Shown piece by piece: positions 8,669 to 15,000 of a stretch of 15,000 nt of DNA. The notes beneath the pieces were generated by a model. It did not search any database. It was not told the origin of the DNA and was given only the letters and a program-made list of their open reading frames with translations. The DNA is from Conus ventricosus. Taxonomy: Eukaryota; Mollusca; Gastropoda; Neogastropoda; Conidae. How positions within the stretch are numbered: the first letter of the stretch is position 1; each line of letters begins with the position of its first letter. The stretch lies in assembly GCA_018398815.1 (NCBI GenBank), contig CM031612.1, positions 67,501 to 82,500 of the forward strand, read 5' to 3'. Both the position numbers and the translations under genes were made by a program.

Positions 8669-8852
8669 CTAACTACGAGCTCGGCTAAGATAGTCAGCAT
8701 CCTAATTACAGGAACCCTTGATATGACGGAAAGTGAACGCATGACTCTGCAGCTCCACTGCCCAACCCATGCGTCGAAGAACTGACTGCCGGATCCGGTC
8801 CGAAGCACTGGAAGGATGATGATCGCTCTCCAAGTACAAACGACTTCCGCCG
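8669..8852 (-). pseudogene. pol fragment: C-terminal end of RNase H
   Basis: Minus-strand translation gives RRKSFVL, then in the next frame LYLESDHHP, followed by DRIRQS, MGWAVELQSH, FTFRHIKGSCN, a TAG at 8702-8704, and in the same frame DADYLSRARS with a stop at 8669-8671. The (E/S)DH-P...W-LxLQ...HIKGS-N--ADYLSR pattern is the last third of a Ty3/gypsy RNase H and normally follows RT. The upstream half of RNase H, with its first catalytic acids, is missing. The single in-frame TAG could be a substitution or an error. Pol ends ten codons after it, as in elements whose pol terminates with RNase H. Confidence 0.82.
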
Positions 8853-9420
8853 CACTTCTTCATGGCACGCCAGTGCGCGTCCAAATCTGCCTGAGAGATT
8901 CAGTAACAGTAGGGGGCATCGATAGTCCTAAGCAGGGACAGCCTCTGGGTATCGACTCACAGATTCTCCAGGCTACCGAAGTGTAGCGGTGACCGCGATC
9001 GGATGAGGATTAATGGGTCCCACCAGGTCGACCCCAACCTTGCTGAATGGCTCCCCAACCCGTGGCAACTGACCCCAGGGGAATCACACGCTTCAATCAA
9101 GCGTACCCCTAGGCGTTGTCCGTTGCAGACATCGCAAACTGCGGCAGTACTGACTGAAACCTGTGAGTTCATCCCTGGCCAGAAGAAATCCTGCCTAACT
9201 CGCTCGAGAGACCGCTTGAGCCCATATGACCGCCATGGGGGAATCGGTGGGCCCAGCCGGAGAAAAAAACAGACTCACTCAAGCTTTGGGGAACAACAAG
9301 CTGTTTGTCCCACACGATCCCCCCGCCTGAGTGGAAACCCTAAAAGAGGATCCCCTTGTGGAACTTTGAAAGCTCACCTTGCGGTGTCGGGCCGACTGAG
9401 CGGAACCGACCAACAAGTTG
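8853..9420 (-). pseudogene. pol fragment: integrase zinc finger and N-terminal part of catalytic core
   Basis: Reading down the minus strand: QLVVPQSL (about 9306-9283), AHRFPHGGHMG with the two zinc-binding His codons at 9247-9249 and 9226-9228, RQDFFWPGM ending near 9170, and CDVC at 9125-9136. Together these form the HHCC integrase zinc finger. The core follows: VGEPFSKVGVDLVGPI (about 9059-9012, with the first catalytic Asp at 9027-9029), GHRYT, RYPEAVP (about 8954-8934), RTIDAP and TESLRQIWTRTGVP ending at 8863. Two or more frame changes are needed. The normal continuation with the second Asp and the Glu is absent, and RNase H sequence starts instead. The enzyme would insert cDNA into the genome; this copy cannot be active. 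Confidence 0.85.
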
Positions 9421-9540
9421 TCCGTAGGCGTTGGACACCAAGTCCCTGCCTGAAGACGGATACTGCTAGCAGGATCGGCACATGCCTAGAACCCTCGTTA
9501 GAGATCGGCTGAAGAACGGGACGCAATTCCTGTGCCTGCT
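9421..9540 (-). pseudogene. pol fragment: linker before the integrase
   Basis: The minus strand reads AQELRPVLQPISNEGSRH (about 9536-9483), matching the style of the 'Q..DP.L..L' linker that precedes the integrase zinc finger in gypsy-type polyproteins. It is not an RNase H terminus, which would be expected here in the standard gag-RT-RH-IN order. This supports integrase following protease directly. Confidence 0.5.
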
Positions 9541-9780
9541 TCTAGCTAATGTCCGCGTGTGGTGACTCCCACACACGCCCTGTACGGCAGATCCGTAGAC
9601 ACGACTGACAGCGTCCCGTCTGCGAAGTGATAGTATTCCCTAGGATAAGGGAATACAGAGGTTCGCTCCACCGCAGATGGCCACACACTTCGCCCACAGA
9701 AGTAGGGGTGGAGATAGAAACGAGTACAGAAGGACGGTGGAGGAAAAACCAGCCTCCAACCCGCACACAAACGTAACTGG
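9541..9780 (-). pseudogene. pol fragment: probable aspartic protease region
   Basis: The clearest piece is YPREYYHFADGTLSVV (about 9646-9599), followed by DLPYRACVGV. An F-ADGT segment after a 'T-VG' stretch occurs in proteases of Gmr1-like polyproteins as I remember them. Upstream, SPVTFVCGLEAG and STPTSVG can be read between about 9790 and 9690, where the catalytic DTG/DSG would be expected, but I cannot read the triad itself, so indels may have destroyed it. Position between the gag zinc knuckle and integrase fits a protease. Confidence 0.5.
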
Positions 9781-9989
9781 CGACCCTGCCGGCCTTAAGG
9801 GAAATCTAAAATCCTTATCCCGAAAGAAGCGTTGAATGCTCTCCCGATCCCTGAATAGTGTTGACTCAAGGATGAACAACTAACAGAAAGAAAACACTGG
9901 ATCACTCTGTACCAACAGAGAGGCTTGGATATACCCCACGTATAGCCGAGGCGCGAGATGTGGGAAAGGACAACCCCATGACTACCATC

Positions 9990-10056
9990 CGGGCACTAGG
10001 GGCAATCTTCCTGATTGGCCAGGACGAACCACAAAGAAAACAAAATCGAGTAGCGG
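9990..10056 (-). pseudogene. gag fragment: zinc knuckle (CCHC)
   Basis: The minus strand reads RFCFLCGSS, with Cys codons at 10040-10042 and 10031-10033, then in another frame NQEDCP with Cys at 10002-10004. The distance from the second to the third Cys is one base short of the canonical C-x2-C-x4-H-x4-C spacing, and the missing base falls at the expected His codon. Zinc knuckles at the end of gag bind the element's RNA for packaging. Confidence 0.65.
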
Positions 10057-10780
10057 AGGTCCCCGATGGACCTGCCTGCCTTATTCGACCCGCTAGCAGT
10101 CGTCGGCGCCTTATCGCCCACTAACTCCTGTGTAGGTCTTCGCTCATCCGTATTGGGCGGATGCCCATAAGCCTGCGAGCTTCAGCAAACACCTTCAGCT
10201 GTGTGATTCGCAGCCGCGAAATCCTGAGGTCACAACTGGAAGAGTCTCGGCTACATGACTCTATCAAGACGGATCCTCAACTCTGGGGACACAGTGTATG
10301 GTGACTTTCATGAGGAACAGTCCTCCACTCCAACTTAGCAACGACGCATACCCTAGCGTCTTGCGCAGCCTATCACACAAACTGCACGAAGGTCTCATCA
10401 TTATTCTCTTCATGGACCTAAACTTCCTCCCTTAGGTTCTCAGGGGTAAGGAGGCAACGCTTACGCAGAGCCAACTGCATGTCGCATAGACGCACCTTCA
10501 TTTAGAGAGAGCACACACTCCCTTGCAGCACCAGATAATCCAGAACAAGGAGTGGCATAGAGCCTTTTGAGTTCCTCAGACAATTAGGTATACAAGCAAA
10601 CCTTGTCGCAATGCACCTAAAAGCATATCCATGTCCTCACTAGACCTCAGAACTCTGGAAGCTTAACTTTGGCCTCTAACATCTATCACCTGCCTGGTGA
10701 TAACCCCTGTTTACAAAGGCGGGAGCCGCGAAATGAAGTTGTTTCCGATCTCCGATTCCCTAACGCAGAAGCCTCCAATC
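10057..10780 (-). pseudogene. gag fragment: capsid-like region
   Basis: Minus-strand pieces, in order: AKVKLPEF (about 10673-10650), EDMDMLL, LTPENLREEV (about 10450-10421), HEENNDETFVQF (about 10414-10378), DRLRKTL, LFLMKVT and KVFAEARRLMGIRP (about 10197-10156). The series 'KLP.F', an acidic residue plus MD--L, 'LTPEN-RE', 'ETFVQF--RL' and 'LFLMK' follows the order of retrotransposon capsid domains in gypsy-type gag. At least five frame changes are needed. The product would build the virus-like particle. Confidence 0.68.
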
Positions 10781-11240
10781 CTGTCTTGATTCTTCCTACG
10801 GAGGGCTTCCGCCTGTCAGCCTCTACCAACGCTGAGCAGCCTCCACCCTACGCTGAGCCTCCTGTTTAGCAGCCTCCACCCTACGCTGAGAAGCCTCACT
10901 CCCTACGCTGAGCCTCCCGTTCCTAGCAGCCCGCCTCGCCTACGCTGAGCCTCCTGTTTAGCAGCCTCCTCCCTACGCTTGAGCCTCCTGCTTAGCAGGC
11001 CGCAGCCTCCTCCCTACGCTGAATATCCACTTCCTTATAGCATAAACCTCCTGCTGTCAGTCTCCTCTCTACGCAGAGCCTCCATACCTATCCAGCCTTC
11101 CCTACGAGCCTTGCTCTTCCCAACGATCTTCCCTACGAAGGGCTTCCTGCCTAGCAGCCACTTCCCTAACGCAGAGCTTCCTGGCCTAGCAGCCTCTTCA
11201 CTACGCTGCCCGCTCAGAAACAGAGAGGACAGAGTGGTGA
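10781..11240 (-). pseudogene. gag fragment: 11-residue coiled-coil repeats encoded by a 33-bp tandem repeat
   Basis: On the minus strand the unit encodes KQEAQRRVEAA. Two perfect 33-bp units lie near 10836-10890; the TACGCTGAG landmark recurs at 10849, 10882, 10914, 10941, 10974 and 11015 (spacings 33, 32, 27, 33 and 41). More degenerate units (EEAAR, QEALRE) continue to about 11220. The highly charged, Ala-rich, helix-forming 11-residue period is that of a hendecad coiled coil. It precedes the capsid region, where gypsy gag proteins often have a coiled coil. Off-period spacings probably reflect small indels. Confidence 0.75.
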
Positions 11241-11658
11241 TATCCTGAGCGGGGGGTTCACCACTCCCGCCCGGGAGGATGATCCGTCTGACGCCGACCC
11301 TCGGTCTCGACTTTCCCAAAAGGAGAGTCTTCTGGGGCAAGCCCCTTACGAGGGGAAGCCTGGAGAGGTAGAAGGTGTTTTTCGGTCTCTGCGACTCAAC
11401 CAGAACACACAGATGCTTCGCTATCCTCTATGACGCTTCGAGCGGAAGTGCCGAGTCGGGGACTCCGACAGGGAACCCCCCCAGCGAAGAGGTTAGTAAA
11501 AGTACTGCCACTGTGCTACCTGCTACAGCAACTGGAAAAGTAGAATTATTACCGTAGTCCGAAGTACAGGTACTAAAGTAGGGACAACAGTAACATTTTG
11601 ATACCCATCTCTTCGACGCAGCCGCGTCGCCACACCACCAGCGCCGGACGATCGCCAT
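11241..11658 (-). pseudogene. Presumed gag N-terminus, not recognised
   Basis: A minus-strand ATG at 11656-11658 has G at -3 and G at +4 and opens a 76-codon frame (MAIVRRWWCGD...). Further on, PPAQDITTLSSLFLSGQRS leads without a break into the coiled coil. I recognise no domain in the first part and the start codon is a guess. It is included because the region must hold the start of gag or its leader. Confidence 0.35.
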
Positions 11659-12394
11659 GACTACAATATCCTACAGTATTCCAAAATACAGGGGAAAAAC
11701 AATTCCCCTAGGAAAAATAAACAAATATATTTAGGTGCGTGTGTATAAGTGAGTATGTGTGGTGAGCCGTGTGTGCGGACAAGTTCCGGCTGCTCCCACT
11801 CTGCAACAACCCCGCGCTCTACATCATGAGCAACAAGGTGCTGGGGTCTCACCCGAAAAAAAAAAACAAAACCAAAACTCTTCCTGCTGCCCGCCACGCT
11901 GGGCCAGACACGCGAGCGCTCTACAGCACAGCGAACAGTTGGCGGTGGGGTAGCCGAAAAAAAAAAAAACCAAAACCTCTCGACGGAATCCCGAGAGAGA
12001 GAAAAAAAAAAACACTACGTCCTATGCGACCCCCCTGTACTAACAGAGACCCGTATAGAAAAAAAAAACAAGAATTGGCTAAATACAAAACCGGAATGGA
12101 AGAGCTGAGCGGCACAGAAAGGAGGCAGGGAGACTTACGGCCGTGCCTGCGTGAGGTACCCGCGGTAAGGAGGTCTGGAAGCGGTCCCGACTCGCTCCTG
12201 GTCTCACATCGACCCCCCGTAGTCCTCGCTCGGAAGTTCCCTCAGGCCACCAAAAAGATCCCTTCACTCTAGATTCACCCAGCAAACCACCCACGAACAA
12301 ACACGCTCGACAAAACTGACTAAACATATACAACACAGACATAACTAAACAGGTACTCTGCGAAACGAGAGAGATACTGCCAGAGCCCTTCACA
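11659..12394 (-). other. Element 5' leader with long T tracts on the sense strand
   Basis: The stretch between the primer-binding site and presumed gag carries four A runs on the plus strand (11856-11866, 11957-11969, 12002-12012, 12059-12068), that is, T runs of 10-13 on the element's strand. The first two share flanks (CCG before, CAAAACC-like after). Neither strand has a recognisable protein. The 167-codon plus-strand frame at 11769-12272 is Lys-rich mainly because of these A runs. Confidence 0.5.
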
Positions 12395-12415
12395 TCCGGG
12401 GACTATGCCCCCCCA
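12395..12415 (-). other. Primer-binding site, tRNA-Pro-like
   Basis: Four bases past the 5' LTR on the minus strand, the sequence starts TGGGGGGGCATAGTCC and continues CCGGATGTGAA. The complement of the tRNA-Pro 3' end, the primer used for example by murine leukaemia viruses, begins TGGGGGCTCGTCCGGGAT. The two agree apart from two extra Gs, one extra base and two or three changes. The match supports orientation and primer class but needs alignment with the host's tRNA-Pro. Confidence 0.55.
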
Positions 12416-12584
12416 CAATTGTCACTACCGAGCCCCTGAGAGTCTGGCCCTGTGACAGTATCGGTCTAGGTTGGGAGAGAAGGGAGTGACTGACCTCACA
12501 CGCTCCGCAAGAGACCACACAATAAAGATTACGATACAAACACCCCATTTATTCCACCCAGCAAAATAAACATTCCAACACACG

Positions 12585-12855
12585 CACGCGATTGCACGAT
12601 CACCATAAACCCTCCAACGCACACAACATGCAACAATCACGATCAAGCACAGTCCAACGGCACACCAACTCACAATCACGATCAAGCACTCCAGACGCAC
12701 ACAAAAACAATGCACAATCGCAATCAAGCACTCCCACACCCACAACAAACACGATTAATAAAGTAAATATTTCCCCATAAATACGACGTACACAATCACA
12801 ATTACCGCATTCCAGCACATATGACATGTACACAATTATAAAGAAAAATATTTCC
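12585..12855. repeat. LTR-internal tandem repeat, 5' LTR copy
   Basis: This is the counterpart of the ~37-bp array at 6225-6490, with units such as CAATCACGATCAAGCACTCC. It has the same unit order, and extra or missing single bases in most units. Confidence 0.8.
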
Positions 12856-13778
12856 ATTATTGACCCCTTTCACACACCACGTAGTGCGTCACACCCTGCC
12901 GCCTGTCAAGTCGCTGGGAGCACCCTGTCGCACTAGGTGCTCCGAGCCCGGGTTGGTTCTCGCAGGGAGTCGCCAAAGCCGACGACCCCGACGTCCCAAG
13001 CGGGCAGTGAAGAGCGTTGTCCCGGGGGGGGGGGGGTGGGGGGGACGTAGCTGTTACTGGAGGTCCTGGAACGGGGTCCCAGGCCGGCCAGGGGTCGATA
13101 AAACGGCGGGTCTCCCCTCGCATTCCACGGTCCCCGTACCAAGGCTTGCTCGACCAGCGCGTGGCAACCATCGCTCGTTCCGTGGTCTCATCCATAACGG
13201 GGGCCTTCTGCCCACACGTGCTCCATCCAGTTCGAGCTCTCCAGGATGAAGCCCCCGGGAGGGGGGGAGAACGTAGCTGGGAGGAGAGACGAGAAGTCGG
13301 AACAAAGAAGAAGGAAGTAGGAAGGAAGAAGGGTATACTTGGAACCCGAGCCGACATACCGTCCTGACGCCTTGCTGTCAAGTCTTATCCCACTCGCATG
13401 ATGGGCGAGGGGAAGTGTATTCAACGCACATCAGTAAATCCCATTGAATGCAAGTCTTCTCACGTGACGATTCAGTAAAAAGACTGCATTAAATCAACCA
13501 GGGTTAAAAAACCAAATAATGATTAATCTCCACCCTTCTCTCCACTCACGCTTAACGTTTCCTTCCCTAGAAATAAAACAACACCGCGACCATCGCTTCA
13601 GTAAACTGCCACCACATTTGCAAATAATAAATTCAATGCACAACTGTCACATTTATAACACATTTCAAAATAACACAAACTCCAACCACGCATCCGAACG
13701 ACCAATCATGCGCACGAGCACGCGTCGTGAACATAAAACTCGCTCTCCTGTGCACACACAACAGACGGTGGGGCCGAA

Positions 13779-13786
13779 GATAAAAG
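13779..13786 (+). promoter_or_regulatory. TATA-like box, 5' LTR counterpart of 7410-7417
   Basis: The sequence is GATAAAAG with the flanks GGCCGA and TCCGGCGAATG kept. One change from TATAAAAG weakens it here, unless it is a reading error. Confidence 0.3.
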
Positions 13787-14695
13787 TCCGGCGAATGTAC
13801 AGTGTGCGGAACGAGCGAGACCAAGCAAGTTCCAACCCTGAAACACCAGTTCTCTCTTCACTCACATCCCCACCGACAACCGGCATCGAACCAGAATATA
13901 TAAACAGTGAGAAAGAATTTGTGAAATAAATTTAAAGGCCCAAGTTAAAGATTGCACTTAACCAAGAAAGAGTCTCACACAATAATCCCCTTACAATTTC
14001 GAAAACAGAAAGAAAAATGCGCAAAAGTGAAGACTAAGCCGCTAAACAACAACAATCAAAACAAACAGACCACGAAACGATGCTTACCACTAACCCCGTG
14101 GGTGACCCCCGAAGGAGGCGGGTTCAAAGGACCTCTCTCTACCCACCCACGGTCGCATTCGAGAGGACCGAGGCGAAGGATGCGGAAACAGAAGAAATGA
14201 TGTCCCCCTCTCCCTACAGGCCGACTGCAGGAATAGAAAGTACTGACTGTACTCTCGAGCGATAAGGTAAAGAACCAGGACTGGAGCAGGCGCCCGCCAG
14301 AGACATCTTCCGCACGAGTGAAGAGCTAACCTCCCTCACAATGGCGTCCAACATGCCGATGCTTGCGTCACAGAGTGAGCCTACTTCAAACAAACAGAAA
14401 CGAAGCACGTGCGACAGGTAAAAAGCCAGTCCGAAGGCCGATAGACAGAAAGTTCGAGAGAAAGGTAACCGGCCACCGACCCGTGAACTTGCAGGATGAA
14501 TAGCACGGGCGGTGAATTAGAGAGAGAGAGAGAGACAGCAACCGAAGTTGACTAGAACCACACCAAGGTGCAAGCTGCACCACAACCACCCTAAGGACGG
14601 CTACACGACAACAGCAAACGACAGTAAACAAATAAGTAATTCCTCCACCCTAGGTGGGTCGACACGTCGTAGGCCTCGCGGACAAACTCGTGGAA

Positions 14696-15000
14696 AAAGT
14701 GCAATATAAAAGCAGAGGGTGTCTCTCTTAGTACGCAGTCCTCCTCCGCCTGCACGGCGCTGTTTCATCATAAGGCCCGCAAACGGCGAAAGTTGCATTA
14801 CAAGTTGAAAGCCTGGGGAGTGATTGACAAGTTGGCCAGTCCAGCTTTCAGCCGAACCATTCGGGGATATATCATTATTCCCACCCATGCCCCCCATCCT
14901 CCTCCTACGCGTCTCGACCTACCTGATTTTCTTTCAGCTCCACTCCACCCCTCTCTCTCTCTCACTCTCTCTCGCAGTCTCTCTCTCTCCTCTCGCTACC
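14696..15000. other. Flanking single-copy DNA ending in (CT)n
   Basis: Outside the element the sequence is mixed, with a TATAAAAG at about 14706, and passes into CT repeats from about 14947. I looked for a next exon of the GTPase gene (effector loop or DxxG region) and saw none. If this is still the intron, the next exon lies beyond the window. Confidence 0.5.

Larger units (their letters stand above)
6073..14695 (-). mobile_element. LTR retrotransposon, Ty3/gypsy, Gmr1-like domain order, internally deleted
   Basis: Two long direct repeats (6073-8312 and 12420-14695) enclose 4.1 kb. The ends carry TGTCACGA and TCGTGACA, an 8-bp inverted terminal repeat. Orientation is set by a polypurine tract beside the left LTR and a tRNA-Pro-like primer-binding site beside the right LTR, both on the minus strand, and by minus-strand gag and pol motifs. 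Order 5' to 3': leader, gag (coiled coil, capsid, zinc knuckle), protease-like, integrase zinc finger and core start, RNase H end. Gmr1-like Ty3/gypsy elements are known to place integrase before RT-RNase H. Nothing here matches RT, and the integrase stops at the GVP motif, so RT and the second half of integrase are absent. No frame stays open for long. No clear target-site duplication was found. It lies antisense to the RGK-like gene. Confidence 0.85.
12420..14695 (-). repeat. 5' LTR (about 2276 bp)
   Basis: It is collinear with 6073-8312 throughout. Both begin with the TCGGTCTAGG...GACTGACCTCACACGC block and both end near GACAAACTCGTG. Its outer end reads TCGTGGAAAAA instead of TCGTGACA, so the last three bases are damaged and the boundary at 14695 is approximate. 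Differences from the other LTR are spread along the whole length and consist largely of one- or two-base insertions and deletions. Confidence 0.82.

Noticed and set aside
9003..9512. Plus-strand frame of 169 codons
   Set aside because: It lies exactly opposite the minus-strand integrase motifs and has no recognisable domain; it is a shadow of pol.
11769..12272. Plus-strand frame of 167 codons, Lys-rich
   Set aside because: It runs through A homopolymers, lies antisense to the element's leader, and matches no family I recognise.
8313..12419. BEL/Pao, DIRS or Ty1/copia element
   Set aside because: The integrase zinc-finger and core motifs and the HIKGS...ADYLSR RNase H end are of Ty3/gypsy type. 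DIRS elements lack this integrase, and copia RNase H ends differently.
8313..12419. An env gene or other extra frame making this an endogenous retrovirus
   Set aside because: Only about 340 bp without a domain lie between pol and the 3' LTR, and no signal peptide or membrane segment of env type was found.
6073..14695. Segmental duplication instead of LTRs
   Set aside because: The repeats have inverted TGTCACGA/TCGTGACA ends, an adjacent polypurine tract and primer-binding site, and enclose gag/pol motifs, which a segmental duplication would not explain.
6060..14710. Target-site duplication
   Set aside because: The bases before 6073 (GCACGTG) and after 14695 (AAAAGTGC) give no convincing 4-6 bp match, and the 14695 end is damaged, so none is claimed.
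14696..15000. Next exon of the GTPase gene
   Set aside because: No effector-loop, DxxG or NKxD-like sequence and no acceptor followed by a matching frame could be read on the plus strand.

Overview
The window reads as nuclear DNA of an invertebrate animal. It has long compound GT and CT microsatellites, a minisatellite, an intron-bearing gene of an animal-specific GTPase family, and a long LTR retrotransposon. There is nothing bacterial: no operon, no Shine-Dalgarno layout and no dense coding. The microsatellite load and the retroelement type would suit a mollusc such as a gastropod, but that is a weak inference.

Layout: (1) 1-3104 is non-coding upstream DNA with GT and CT/GT microsatellites, poly-C and poly-G tracts, about 1 kb of unremarkable single-copy DNA, and a degenerate ~47-bp tandem repeat built on a GATAAAG core. 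(2) 3105-3530 is GC-rich promoter/5' UTR-like DNA with a perfect 26-bp tandem duplication. (3) 3531-4751 is the first coding exon of an RGK-type (Rad/Gem/Rem-like) small GTPase. It carries the long Ser-rich N-terminal extension and the P-loop, and ends at a splice donor. The reading frame has to change about nine times, nearly always next to homopolymers or GC-rich runs, and with no in-frame nonsense codons. That looks more like residual long-read indel error than decay. (4) 4752 onward is best read as the following intron: pyrimidine microsatellites, a 12-copy 35-bp minisatellite, and a GT/GC tract. (5) 6073-14695 is an 8.6-kb LTR retrotransposon on the minus strand, so antisense to the GTPase gene. 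(6) 14696-15000 is flanking DNA ending in CT repeats.

The retrotransposon has unusually long LTRs (about 2.24 and 2.28 kb) with TGTCACGA...TCGTGACA ends, a polypurine tract (AGAAAGGGGGGT on the minus strand) against the 3' LTR, and a primer-binding site resembling the complement of tRNA-Pro beside the 5' LTR. Read 5' to 3' on the minus strand, the interior holds a T-tract leader, a gag with an 11-residue coiled-coil repeat, a capsid region and a zinc knuckle, then a protease-like region, the integrase zinc finger with the start of the integrase core, and finally only the C-terminal end of RNase H. Integrase upstream of RNase H, and RNase H ending just before the 3' LTR, is the order of Gmr1-like Ty3/gypsy elements. 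The reverse transcriptase and the rest of the integrase core are missing, so this copy looks internally deleted and non-autonomous. Its frames are broken by many small indels. The two LTRs also differ mainly by small indels, so insertion age should not be estimated from this sequence as it stands.

The main points to follow up are the gag-protease-integrase-...-RNase H order with its apparent deletion junction, the hendecad-like repeat in gag, the antisense TATA box inside the LTRs, and the GATA-core tandem array upstream of the RGK exon.
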